A stretch of 32,171 nucleotides of DNA from Sphingobacteriales bacterium UTBCD1 (lineage in GTDB: Bacteria > Bacteroidota > Bacteroidia > Chitinophagales > Chitinophagaceae), in NCBI GenBank assembly GCA_002066995.1, contig MWTC01000020.1, positions 1 through 32,171 of the forward strand. The letters are read 5' to 3'. Below are positions 16,213 to 24,608 of this stretch, one piece after another. Within the stretch, counting starts at the first letter, position 1. Each line of letters begins with the position of its first letter. The position numbers and the translations under genes are program-made. The notes beneath the pieces are model-generated. The model did not search any database and was not told the origin of the DNA. It saw only the letters and a program-made list of their open reading frames with translations.

Positions 16213-16363
16213 GGAAAAAGTAAACGATATATCGAAAGATCGGATTGTACTAATAACAACCTGCCTGCCGGCAAATAAATATGAAATGTATAATGTCGGA
16301 TCGTTGATTTTCAAGAGTGCTTTCTCTTTGGCTACAGCTTATTATATCAAATATTTGAGTGTT
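16213..16363 (+). repeat. Direct repeat, right copy (flanks the island)
   Basis: 151 bp matching 9791-9940 (see that entry), with an extra C before the TGCCTGCCGGCA stretch. A weaker match extends upstream to about 16187. After GAGTGTT the sequence continues as GGCACAAATAC, unlike the left copy, which runs into the island end motif. Confidence 0.85.
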
Positions 16364-16433
16364 GGCACAAATACATAACAGCAATCTTCATCAAAATAGG
16401 ATTTCCCAATTTGATAATTTTTTACGCCGTTAT

Positions 16434-16742
16434 TGGTGTTCAAATTTAAAAACACCACTTATATAGTCCAACCACACCAACAACAAGGATTATGAAGAAA
16501 GCTATTCTTCATTGTAGTGTCTCCTCTTACAGAGATATGTGAGAGGCAGGGACAGGGCAGTTATGAATACAGAGTTCAGAACAAAGAACCTCGCTTTGAC
16601 ACCAACGCATCTTTTCCTAACGTGACATAGCAGAGAAATAATTGAGTCTCTCTCCCCTATCTTAAAAATTGAAAATTTTGATTCGCCTGGCATGAACCAG
16701 GCCGCAGGTCGTTAACTACCTGGCCTGAGATTGATTTTTTTT
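16434..16742 (+). ncRNA. Candidate structured RNA or leader with alternative terminator stems
   Basis: The 631-bp gene-free stretch 16364-16994 contains several stems: TGGTGTT/AACACCA (16434-16457), CCTCTTAC/GTGAGAGG with an 8-nt loop near 16526-16549, AAAATT/AATTTT near 16666-16680, and at the end two competing stems. GCCTGG (16685-16690) can pair with CCAGGC (16697-16702), or CAGGC/CAGGT (16698-16709) can pair with ACCTGGCCTG (16718-16727), followed 7 nt later by eight T. No protein-like frame is present. I do not recognise it as 6S, tmRNA or RNase P RNA. It could be a small RNA or an attenuator ahead of topA. Confidence 0.35.
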
Positions 16743-16852
16743 AACCCGAATGCCGCAATTCACCTATTGAAAGAAAAAGCCGGAATTCCGGACATCAGTA
16801 TGATGATTTCTTAAAAAAAATTTCAACTCCTCATTTTCAAACATTTAGATTA

Positions 16853-16889
16853 TAAATTTGCATCCCGTAAATGCAGTTTCGGAACGGGA
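16853..16889 (+). promoter_or_regulatory. Putative promoter and 5' stem ahead of topA
   Basis: TAAATTTG (16853-16860) matches TAnnTTTG. TCCCGT (16863-16868) can pair with ACGGGA (16884-16889), followed by TTTTT at 16891-16895. If the promoter is used, the topA leader would be about 130 nt with this stem at its 5' end. Alternatively the stem and T-run terminate upstream transcripts. No -33 TTG is evident. Confidence 0.35.
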
Positions 16890-16994
16890 GTTTTTAAAAA
16901 TCCGGGAATCTTGCCTTATAATTGCAGTTCTGCCGGGCCTGGTACATATATATAATGGTGTCAGGAATTACCGGCAAACCCATTAAAATTTAAT

Positions 16995-19607
16995 ATGCCA
17001 AAGAACCTATTAATTGTAGAAAGCCCTGCGAAAGCGAAGACCATAGAAAAGATCCTTGGGAAAGATTTTGATGTGCGCAGTTGCTATGGCCATATCCGTG
17101 ATCTGAAGAAAGCCGGAATGGGAATCAACCTTGAAAAAAAGTACGAACCTACCTATATCATACCTGCAGAAAAAGAAAAGGTTGTCAATGAATTAAAGAG
17201 TTTAGCTAAAAAATCAAATGAAATATGGCTGGCTACGGATGAGGACCGTGAAGGCGAAGCTATAAGCTGGCATCTGTGTGAAGTCTTAGGTCTTGATCCA
17301 AAAAGCACTAAACGGATTGTATTTCATGAAATCACAAAACCCGCCATCCGGGAAGCTGTAAGAAGTCCCCGCAAACTGGATATGAACCTGGTGAATGCAC
17401 AGCAGGCACGCAGGATACTGGACCGCATAGTGGGATTTGAACTGAGCCCGGTACTCTGGCGCAAGATGAGCATGAAAAATAATCTCAGCGCCGGAAGAGT
17501 GCAAAGCGTAGCCGTAAGATTAGTGGCGGAAAGAGAACGGGAGATCAATGCATTTACTGTGCAAAGCCATTTCAAACTTGAAGCTTTCTTTACTGCAAAA
17601 GATAATAACGACAGGCTCATCACTTTCAAAGCCGAAGGGAATAAGTACTCTTCTTCAACAGATGCGGAGAATTTTCTGAAAAGCTGTATCGGCGCAGATT
17701 ATTCTGTTTCGGATATACAGTTGAAGCCGGGTAAAAGATCTCCTGCCCCACCGTTCACCACTTCCACTTTACAACAGGAAGCAAGCCGTAAGCTGGGATA
17801 TGGTGTTTCCAGAACCATGGTGCTGGCGCAAAAACTTTATGAGAACGGACATATCACTTATATGCGTACCGACAGCGTCAACCTGAGTGATACTGCATTA
17901 GGTGATATCACTAATACCATTAAAAATATGTACGGTGAAGACTATCATCAATTCCGACGCTACAAGAATAAAAATGAATCGGCCCAGGAAGCACACGAAG
18001 CCATCCGGCCGACATACATGAGCAACACCACCGTTGCTGATCCTGATTGCCGCAGGTTATACGACCTGATCTGGAAAAGAACTATGGCGAGCCAGATGGC
18101 CGATGCCCAACTGGAAAAAACCATTGCTAAAATTCAGGTCTCCACCAATAAGGAAGAACTTACCGCACAAGGTGAAGTGATCAAGTTTGACGGGTTTTTA
18201 AAAGTGTACCGTGAAGACCGCGATGATGAAGATCTCACGGAAGAAGACCAGGAAGCCATGTTGCCACCGTTGGCAATCGGGCAGCAGTTGCCATTGAAAG
18301 AAATGAAAGCCACCGAGCGGTTCAGCCGCCCCTCCCCAAGATTTACAGAAGCATCTTTAGTTAAAAAACTGGAAGAATTAGGAATAGGCAGGCCTTCCAC
18401 TTATGCGCCGACTATTTCCACCATCATCAAGAGAGGCTATGTTGAAAAAAGGGATAAAGAAGGCGTGCAAAGGGAATTCCGGATCCTGCAATTACAAAAC
18501 AATGCAATTAAACATCTGAAAGATTCCGAGAAAACTGGAGCGGAGAAATCAAAATTATTCCCAACCGATCTCGGTCTTGTCGTAACAGACTTTTTAAATA
18601 AATACTTTGATGACATCATGGATTATGGTTTCACCGCACGGGTGGAAGGAGAATTTGATGATGTGGCTGAAGGAAAGATCAAGTGGCAAAAAATGATTGA
18701 TGATTTTTACAAGCCGTTTAAAAAAGATGTGGACAAAACAATTGAAACTGCAGAACGCATCAGCGGAGAAAGGGATTTGGGCATTGATAAGGTATCGGGT
18801 AAAAAGGTTATTGCAAGAATGGGCCGGTTCGGCCCCATGGTGCAGTTGGGCGATTCAGATAATGAAAATGAAAAACCCAGGTATGCCGGCTTAAGGCGGG
18901 GACAAAGCATTGAGACGATCACGTTTGATGAAGCCATGGAGTTATTCAAATTACCTGTGACACTTGGTGTACATGATGAAAAAGAAGTATCAGTTAATGC
19001 CGGCAGGTTCGGCCCTTATGTCAAATGGGGAGAACAATTTATTTCGCTGCCTAAAGGTGAAGACCCTCTTGACGTAGATATGGATCGTGCCATACAGATC
19101 ATAGAACATAAATTAAAAGCTGAAGCGCCGGTTTCATTTTACCGGGACAAACCGGTCACCAAAGGGAGAGGAAGGTTTGGCCCTTATATCAAATGGAATG
19201 ACATGTTCATCAATGTGCCGAGGGCTTATAATTTTGATGCCCTGACGCAAAAAGACATGGAAGAACTCATCGAAAAGAAAATAGCCAAAGAAGCAAACCG
19301 GTATATTCAAAACTGGCCTGAAGAAAAGATCTCTGTTGAGAATGCCAGGTGGGGACCGGTCATCAGGTTTGGAAAAAAATTTATAAAGATTCCCAAAAAA
19401 ACAGCGGATGCAAAATATACTGCCGAGGAATTATCCGCACTTTCGCTGGAAGACATAAAGAAAATGATTGAGGCAGAGATCCCGGAAGCTTTCACAAAAA
19501 AGAAAGCGAAGGGGGAGAAAAAGGCCCCGGCAAAGAAACCTGCAGCAGCCAGGAAGACAACTGCCAAAAAGAAAACAGCAACAAAGAAAGCGAAAGCAAA
19601 GAAATAA
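16995..19607 (+). CDS. topA: DNA topoisomerase I (type IA)
   Basis: 870 residues. It relaxes negative supercoils through a single-strand break. The TOPRIM domain begins at IVESPAKAKTIEKILG and has acidic triad D82-x-D84-x-E86 in TDEDREGEA. The catalytic tyrosine is Y289 in ITYMRTDS, and the family GRVQSVAVRLV and EAHEAIRPT blocks are present. In place of zinc fingers the C-terminus carries four TOPRIM C-terminal repeats with the core GRFGPxVKxGxxFIxxP (roughly 605-790), as in many Bacteroidota enzymes. It ends in a lysine/alanine-rich, histone H1-like tail of about 35 residues that likely adds DNA affinity. The ATG at 16995 has no Shine-Dalgarno. It is followed 27 bp later by a methyltransferase. 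Confidence 0.97.
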   Translation: MPKNLLIVESPAKAKTIEKILGKDFDVRSCYGHIRDLKKAGMGINLEKKYEPTYIIPAEKEKVVNELKSLAKKSNEIWLATDEDREGEAISWHLCEVLGLDPKSTKRIVFHEITKPAIREAVRSPRKLDMNLVNAQQARRILDRIVGFELSPVLWRKMSMKNNLSAGRVQSVAVRLVAEREREINAFTVQSHFKLEAFFTAKDNNDRLITFKAEGNKYSSSTDAENFLKSCIGADYSVSDIQLKPGKRSPAPPFTTSTLQQEASRKLGYGVSRTMVLAQKLYENGHITYMRTDSVNLSDTALGDITNTIKNMYGEDYHQFRRYKNKNESAQEAHEAIRPTYMSNTTVADPDCRRLYDLIWKRTMASQMADAQLEKTIAKIQVSTNKEELTAQGEVIKFDGFLKVYREDRDDEDLTEEDQEAMLPPLAIGQQLPLKEMKATERFSRPSPRFTEASLVKKLEELGIGRPSTYAPTISTIIKRGYVEKRDKEGVQREFRILQLQNNAIKHLKDSEKTGAEKSKLFPTDLGLVVTDFLNKYFDDIMDYGFTARVEGEFDDVAEGKIKWQKMIDDFYKPFKKDVDKTIETAERISGERDLGIDKVSGKKVIARMGRFGPMVQLGDSDNENEKPRYAGLRRGQSIETITFDEAMELFKLPVTLGVHDEKEVSVNAGRFGPYVKWGEQFISLPKGEDPLDVDMDRAIQIIEHKLKAEAPVSFYRDKPVTKGRGRFGPYIKWNDMFINVPRAYNFDALTQKDMEELIEKKIAKEANRYIQNWPEEKISVENARWGPVIRFGKKFIKIPKKTADAKYTAEELSALSLEDIKKMIEAEIPEAFTKKKAKGEKKAPAKKPAAARKTTAKKKTATKKAKAKK

Positions 19608-19634
19608 TTTATTCATCCTTATTGATCCCTGCCG

Positions 19635-20384
19635 ATGGATAAGAATTACTGGGAAAAAATTGCTCCCTCGTACAACGAGGAAATATTTGATGTTCTCCGG
19701 AACGACAAGAAGGGATTGATAAAATCTGCTTTAAAAAAATACAGTTCAAAAAACAAGACGGTTATTGATATTGGTTGTGCTGTAGGCAAATGGATCCCCG
19801 TGCTTTCTCCCCTTTTTAAAAAAGTTTTTGCCCTTGATCTCTCTAAAAAAAATATTGAAATAGCCCGGAGCAATCATGCTTCATTCAGGAATGTAGCTTA
19901 CCTGAACAGTAATATGTCCAAAAATAAAAAGGAGATTCCCCGCTGCGATGTTGCCCTTTGCATCAATGCGATCCTGACCGGCTCATTAAAGGAAAGAAGT
20001 TTATTTTTCAAATCACTTCCTCAAAGCCTGAAGAATGACGGATATCTTATCCTGGTCGTCCCTTCACTGGAATCGGCAATGCTGGCCAAAATGACCAACA
20101 ACCAGTTCCGGGTTGATAAAACCTTACTCACAAAAAGAACATCACCCGGAAAAGCATTTGAAAAATTGAGTCAACTGTTGCAAGGCAATGTAGAGATAGA
20201 CAATGTTCCCACCAAACACTACCTGAAGGAAGAATTGCTTTACCTTCTGAAAAATGAAGGCTTCCGGCTGAGGGATGTTAAAAAGATCGAATACGGCTGG
20301 GAAACTGAATTCACCAACCCACCCCGGTGGCTGAAAGATCCCTATCCCTGGGATTGGCTGGTCATTGCACAGAAAATAAAATAA
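19635..20384 (+). CDS. Class I SAM-dependent methyltransferase
   Basis: 249 residues. SAM motif I is VIDIGCAVGKW (44-53), motif II-like acidic VFALDLSKKNIEIAR follows, and the motif IV region is CDVALCINAIL. The C-terminal part (WETEFTNPPRWLKDPYPWDWLV) is aromatic-rich and may form a substrate lid. The substrate is not identifiable; small-molecule or biosynthetic methylation is most likely. It follows topA on the same strand by 27 bp and ends 13 bp from the convergent parC. Confidence 0.85.
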   Translation: MDKNYWEKIAPSYNEEIFDVLRNDKKGLIKSALKKYSSKNKTVIDIGCAVGKWIPVLSPLFKKVFALDLSKKNIEIARSNHASFRNVAYLNSNMSKNKKEIPRCDVALCINAILTGSLKERSLFFKSLPQSLKNDGYLILVVPSLESAMLAKMTNNQFRVDKTLLTKRTSPGKAFEKLSQLLQGNVEIDNVPTKHYLKEELLYLLKNEGFRLRDVKKIEYGWETEFTNPPRWLKDPYPWDWLVIAQKIK

Positions 20385-20397
20385 CCTGCTGTAAATA

Positions 20398-22908
20398 TCA
20401 GAACAATTCCTGCTGGCGGCTTTCCGATTTTTTCACCCACTCCATTTCAATGGTTTTATTATAATCCACCAGTTTAGCGCCCACAGTTTTCCATCCGGTT
20501 ACTTCGGCCACTTTTTCAATTTTGATCTTTGCTTTACGCACCTGGGTTCCTCTCCCGCTCTGTATTGCCAAAACAGGTTCCGGTTCTGTGGTTATAGCTT
20601 CTACATAATTCCCTTCGCCTTCTTTAATAAAGCCAAACAAATTATGTAAGGTGGTAGTTTCTATTTTAAACCGTTTTAACATGTATTGCTTCTTTTCATT
20701 GTCCAGGTACACTGCAGAAATGATCTTCTCCGGATCGAATTTCTCGATCAGCAAAACTTTTTCCGGATCAAATTTCTGAGAAGGCTCCTGGTCCGTGATC
20801 TCATAATTACCATCACTATACATCACTACTATTCTGTCTTCCTCATCGAATACGCCAAGAGACATTCCCTTTCCATCTTCATTCAATCTTCCGAACTGGT
20901 CATCGTACCATAATTTCTTTCCTTCTATCGTGGCAACTCCCGCCTCGAGCAATTTCACCGTTTTAACAGGATATTTTGTAATCGTATTTCCCATACTGCC
21001 CCGTCCTTTGATCTCGAGTTCTGCAAAATTGTATTCAAACTCTTTCTTATGAGCTTTGGATCCAGGTGTCAATACTATTTTAACAATCTCGGCTTCTGCA
21101 TTCGGATTGATGCTGAAATAATGCACTTTACTTTTTTCATTTCCTTTTGTAAGGTCATACTCTTTATCTCTTGTTACGCCGGTAACATTAAACCGCTTGG
21201 CAAAGCTTTTTCCTGAACCACCATCCGCATAGATCATATTGTACGTGGTCCGGTCATCATTTTTCTTAAAAACCGCTATATGAATAATGTTTTCCCCGAT
21301 GGAAACTTTATCAGCTACTTTGACCACTTTCATTATCCCCCGTTTTGTAAAAGCAATGATATCATCCAGTGTGGAACAGTCGAATAAGAATTCATCTTTC
21401 TTCAAGCCCGTTCCGATAAAACCTTCTTCCCTGTTTGCATATAGTTTTGTATTGACAATTGCCACTTGCCTTGCTTCGATGACCTCAAACAGTTTGATCT
21501 CGGTCTTTCTTTCTCTGCCATTTCCAAATTTTTTCAGAAGGTTTTCGAAATATGCTACTGCATAATCAACCAGGTTGTTCAGGCTATGTTTCACCTGTTT
21601 AATGTCATTTTCCAATCCCTTAATCTGTTCATTCAACTCCTCAATATCCAGTTTATAAATTCTTCTGACCGGTTTCTCGGTCAACCTGATGATATCTTCT
21701 CTTGTGACTTCATTTTTCAATGATTTTTTGAATGGAACAAATGCTTTAGAAATTGCTTCCAGCACTTTTTCCCATGTCTCATGCTTTTTCTCCAGTTCCT
21801 TGTATATTTTTTCTTCAAAGAAAATTTTTTCAAGAGAAGTGTAATGCCATTTCGCCTGAAGTTCGTCCAGCTTTATTTTTAATTCCTGCTCCAGCAGGTC
21901 CTTTGTCTTATCAACCGAGATCTTCAGGAGATCATTCACTCCAAGAAACTGCGGCTTGTTATCAACGATAACACAGGCATTTGGTGAAACCGAAACCTCG
22001 CAATCCGTGAATTTATATAATGCATCAATGGTAATATCCGGGGAAATGCCCTGTACAAGGTCCACCTGTATTTCAACTTCTGCAGCCGTATTATCGGTAA
22101 CTTTCCTGATCTTAATTTTTCCCTGGTCATTTGCTTTTACAATGGAATCCATCAATTGCGTTGTGGTGACGCCATAAGGAACGCTTTTGATCAATAAAGT
22201 TTTTTTATCTGCTTCTTCAATATGGGCTCTTATTTTTATCTTGCCTCCCCTTTTTCCCTGGTTGTAATCATTCACGTCAACCTGGCCACCTGTCAGAAAA
22301 TCAGGAAAGAGCTCAAATCTTTTTCCGCGGAGGTATTTTACGGAAGCATCAATCAGTTCACAAAAATTATGCGGCAAAATTTTTGTGGACAACCCCACAG
22401 CAATACCATCGGCTCCCTGCGCCAGCAGCAACGGGAATTTCATAGGTAAAGTCACCGGTTCATTTTTTCTGCCATCATAGCTTAATTGCCATTCGGTTGT
22501 CTTTGCATTAAAAGCCACTTCCAATGCAAACCTGCTCAGGCGCCCTTCTATATATCGGGAAGCTGCAGCATCGTCACCCGTCCGTATATCGCCCCAGTTT
22601 CCCTGCGTTTCTATCAGAAGGTCCTTTTGCCCCATATTCACCAGGGCATCGCCGATGCTTGCATCACCATGGGGATGATATTGCATGGTCTGGCCGATCA
22701 CATTCGCCACTTTATTAAAACGGCCATCATCCATTTCCTTCATTGCATGAAGAATACGACGCTGCACAGGTTTTAATCCATCTTCTACCGCAGGCACTGC
22801 CCTTTCAAGGATCACGTATGATGCATAATCTAAAAACCAGCTTTTATATTGACCCTGGAGGCCTTTGTCATTATTCTGTATTTGTTCTATGATCTTGTTC
22901 TTTGCCAT
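20398..22908 (-). CDS. parC: DNA topoisomerase IV subunit A
   Basis: 836 residues. With ParE it decatenates daughter chromosomes through a double-strand break. The breakage-reunion domain starts at SWFLDYASYVILERAVP and holds the catalytic tyrosine Y119 in AAASRYIEG. The quinolone-region stretch is QYHPHGDASIGDALVNMGQ, with Ala and Asp at the positions equal to E. coli ParC Ser80 and Glu84. A coiled-coil tower region (about 340-440) and a C-terminal beta-propeller without a clear GyrA box (QRRGGKG) support topoisomerase IV rather than gyrase. It is the last gene of the parE-methyltransferase-DUF1835-parC run. Confidence 0.93.
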   Translation of the reverse strand: MAKNKIIEQIQNNDKGLQGQYKSWFLDYASYVILERAVPAVEDGLKPVQRRILHAMKEMDDGRFNKVANVIGQTMQYHPHGDASIGDALVNMGQKDLLIETQGNWGDIRTGDDAAASRYIEGRLSRFALEVAFNAKTTEWQLSYDGRKNEPVTLPMKFPLLLAQGADGIAVGLSTKILPHNFCELIDASVKYLRGKRFELFPDFLTGGQVDVNDYNQGKRGGKIKIRAHIEEADKKTLLIKSVPYGVTTTQLMDSIVKANDQGKIKIRKVTDNTAAEVEIQVDLVQGISPDITIDALYKFTDCEVSVSPNACVIVDNKPQFLGVNDLLKISVDKTKDLLEQELKIKLDELQAKWHYTSLEKIFFEEKIYKELEKKHETWEKVLEAISKAFVPFKKSLKNEVTREDIIRLTEKPVRRIYKLDIEELNEQIKGLENDIKQVKHSLNNLVDYAVAYFENLLKKFGNGRERKTEIKLFEVIEARQVAIVNTKLYANREEGFIGTGLKKDEFLFDCSTLDDIIAFTKRGIMKVVKVADKVSIGENIIHIAVFKKNDDRTTYNMIYADGGSGKSFAKRFNVTGVTRDKEYDLTKGNEKSKVHYFSINPNAEAEIVKIVLTPGSKAHKKEFEYNFAELEIKGRGSMGNTITKYPVKTVKLLEAGVATIEGKKLWYDDQFGRLNEDGKGMSLGVFDEEDRIVVMYSDGNYEITDQEPSQKFDPEKVLLIEKFDPEKIISAVYLDNEKKQYMLKRFKIETTTLHNLFGFIKEGEGNYVEAITTEPEPVLAIQSGRGTQVRKAKIKIEKVAEVTGWKTVGAKLVDYNKTIEMEWVKKSESRQQELF

Positions 22909-22928
22909 TTCCTTTTCTTTTCAGCCTT

Positions 22929-23789
22929 TTATCTTTCTTCAGTAATATTTTCAGATTCTGTTTTGGAAATTCCGGATGTATTGCCCGGTTTTCTTACGTC
23001 AAAAGCTTTCCACCCCTGTGCCCGGTCACCCATTACTTCTATCTTTCCTATATTGATCAACTGTTGCATGCGCCACATCACAAAAACATCCCCTGTTTTT
23101 ATTTTCATGCGGTGCAAAGTGTTGGTCAGCACCCTTGACACTTTTTGCCACTCTTCAGAAATATTTTTTAATATCTCACTGTCATAAAATGTTTCCTCTT
23201 TGCCGGTTATTTTTTTTCCTCCTTCCAATGAACGTACAATTGCATTTTCATCACAAATTTTCTTCCATTCATCCGTATCCACTTCAAATTCACTCATGGT
23301 AACGGGCCTTACAAGTTTCCTGGCTTTCAGCAATTCTCTGGGCATTATTTCCTGCAGCCAGGAAGGATAAAATATTTGTCCTTTTTCATTTATAAAAGGA
23401 AGGTTATTCAGGTAAATGATCATGACTCTTCCCTGGTATTCTTTTAACGTGGAGACAAGCCAATAATAACCACACACATCATGCTGGTTCTGTGCTGCCC
23501 AGATCCATACCTGCTCTTCCGGATCTGCCTGTAACTTAGTTTTTATCTCTTCTAAAGTTTGCCTGTCATCAAACACCGTCACAGGATCATTTTCATAAGG
23601 CGATCCTTTTAAAAGTTCTTTCCACCATGCAAGCCGTTCCTGCCATCCTTTCTCTGTTTCACAATCTTTTAAAGGGCCTGCGGCATAGTCATCCCGTACC
23701 TGTACCACTGTTCCATCCAGGCTGTTGTCCAGCTCCATGACTTTTTTTATCAACTCGGCATCCGTTCTGTTAAAAACTATATGGATCAT
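22929..23789 (-). CDS. DUF1835 domain protein
   Basis: 286 residues. The N-terminal DUF1835 signature is visible: MIHIVFNRTDAELIKKV, VVQVRDDYAAGPL and the WWKELL block, followed by VWIWAAQNQHDVCGYYWLV, which resembles the nucleotide-binding-like region of DUF1835/DUF3658 proteins. The C-terminal half is helical with VLTNTLHRMKIKTGDVFVMWRMQQLI, a winged-helix-like segment. Function unknown. It lies 18 bp from the methyltransferase above and 20 bp from parC, so it is transcribed with the topoisomerase IV subunits; a regulatory or checkpoint link is possible but not shown. Confidence 0.88.
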   Translation of the reverse strand: MIHIVFNRTDAELIKKVMELDNSLDGTVVQVRDDYAAGPLKDCETEKGWQERLAWWKELLKGSPYENDPVTVFDDRQTLEEIKTKLQADPEEQVWIWAAQNQHDVCGYYWLVSTLKEYQGRVMIIYLNNLPFINEKGQIFYPSWLQEIMPRELLKARKLVRPVTMSEFEVDTDEWKKICDENAIVRSLEGGKKITGKEETFYDSEILKNISEEWQKVSRVLTNTLHRMKIKTGDVFVMWRMQQLINIGKIEVMGDRAQGWKAFDVRKPGNTSGISKTESENITEER

Positions 23790-23807
23790 GAATTTTTATT
23801 TTATTTC

Positions 23808-24590
23808 TTATAAAGGTTGAATGATATAGTAAACGCAAGTTGTAAAAAAATTCCGTATAAAAGGTATGGAACGTATGAGTACAGATTGTTTTCTTGGTTT
23901 CCATCCGAATTTCCATTTATATATCGGGTTGAGAAAATAATGCTGCCTGCCAATGATCCTGTATCCTTCTTTTTTACAAATCTTTTCAAAACGCTCAATA
24001 CTGATGCCGGTGTCCCTGATCTCCATCAGCGCCTCCACAGGTTCTTTTTTCTTTTTCATTATCCAGCGATACATTCTTCGCGGCAATAAATGGATATAAG
24101 GCATTTTTCCCAACCTGCTGTGACACATTTGCTGATGGCCGCCAAAGGGCATATACCAGGGCGGAAAACCAAAATAAATGATGCCACCGGGTTTTAAAAA
24201 CTTTTTCATCCACCCGATCAGCTTTTGCTGATCATGAATATGCTCGATCACATCTTTCAATACCACAATATCAAACAGTCCCTCCAGGTCATTTGAAATA
24301 TCCACCTGATAAATATCTTTTGAAACAAACCTTATACTGCCTGTGGCCAATTCTTCCGGCATGAATATTTTTGCGTTTTCAATCCGTGGTTCATCAAATT
24401 CCACTCCCACCCCGGTACAACCTATATTGACAAATGCCTTCAGTACTCCTCCTTCACCGCAGCCGATCTCAAGGACACGCATACCGGGACTGATAGAAAA
24501 CTTTTTTTCAATAAACGGGATAACATATTCCCCGGCATTCAATACCTGTATCTCAAAATATTTTTTCCTGTCTTTGTGAAAATCGAACAA
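23808..24590 (-). CDS. Class I SAM-dependent methyltransferase
   Basis: 260 residues from a TTG start at 24590, 18 bp after the parE stop. SAM motif I is VLEIGCGEGG (39-48), followed by GVGVEFDEPRIENAK, and the methyltransferase_11-type DIVVLKDVIEHIHD and LKPGGIIYFGFPPWYMPFGGH. The C-terminal half is basic and hydrophobic (RMYRWIMKKKKEP) and may approach membranes. The substrate is unknown; the GGIIYFGFPP region resembles lipid or glycan-linked methyltransferases. It is sandwiched between parE and the DUF1835 gene. Confidence 0.85.
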   Translation of the reverse strand: MFDFHKDRKKYFEIQVLNAGEYVIPFIEKKFSISPGMRVLEIGCGEGGVLKAFVNIGCTGVGVEFDEPRIENAKIFMPEELATGSIRFVSKDIYQVDISNDLEGLFDIVVLKDVIEHIHDQQKLIGWMKKFLKPGGIIYFGFPPWYMPFGGHQQMCHSRLGKMPYIHLLPRRMYRWIMKKKKEPVEALMEIRDTGISIERFEKICKKEGYRIIGRQHYFLNPIYKWKFGWKPRKQSVLIRSIPFIRNFFTTCVYYIIQPL

Positions 24591-24608
24591 GTTTGCAATT
24601 TTAAAAAA

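Larger units (their letters stand above)
9767..16363. mobile_element. Genomic (defence) island bounded by direct repeats
   Basis: The segment lies between two direct repeats of about 150-175 bp and carries six co-directional genes plus terminal hairpins. Its coding part (10278-15847) is visibly poorer in G and C than the flanks, with long runs of AAA/GAA/TTT codons, which suggests foreign origin. I see no integrase, transposase or tRNA at either end, so the mechanism of entry is unknown; recombination between pre-existing repeats or movement in trans is possible. The outer limits are set by the repeats and are approximate. Confidence 0.6.

Noticed and set aside
16502-16693. A 63-codon minus-strand frame between the island and topA
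   Set aside because: It lies inside the structured, terminator-bearing stretch and has no recognisable domain or start signal.
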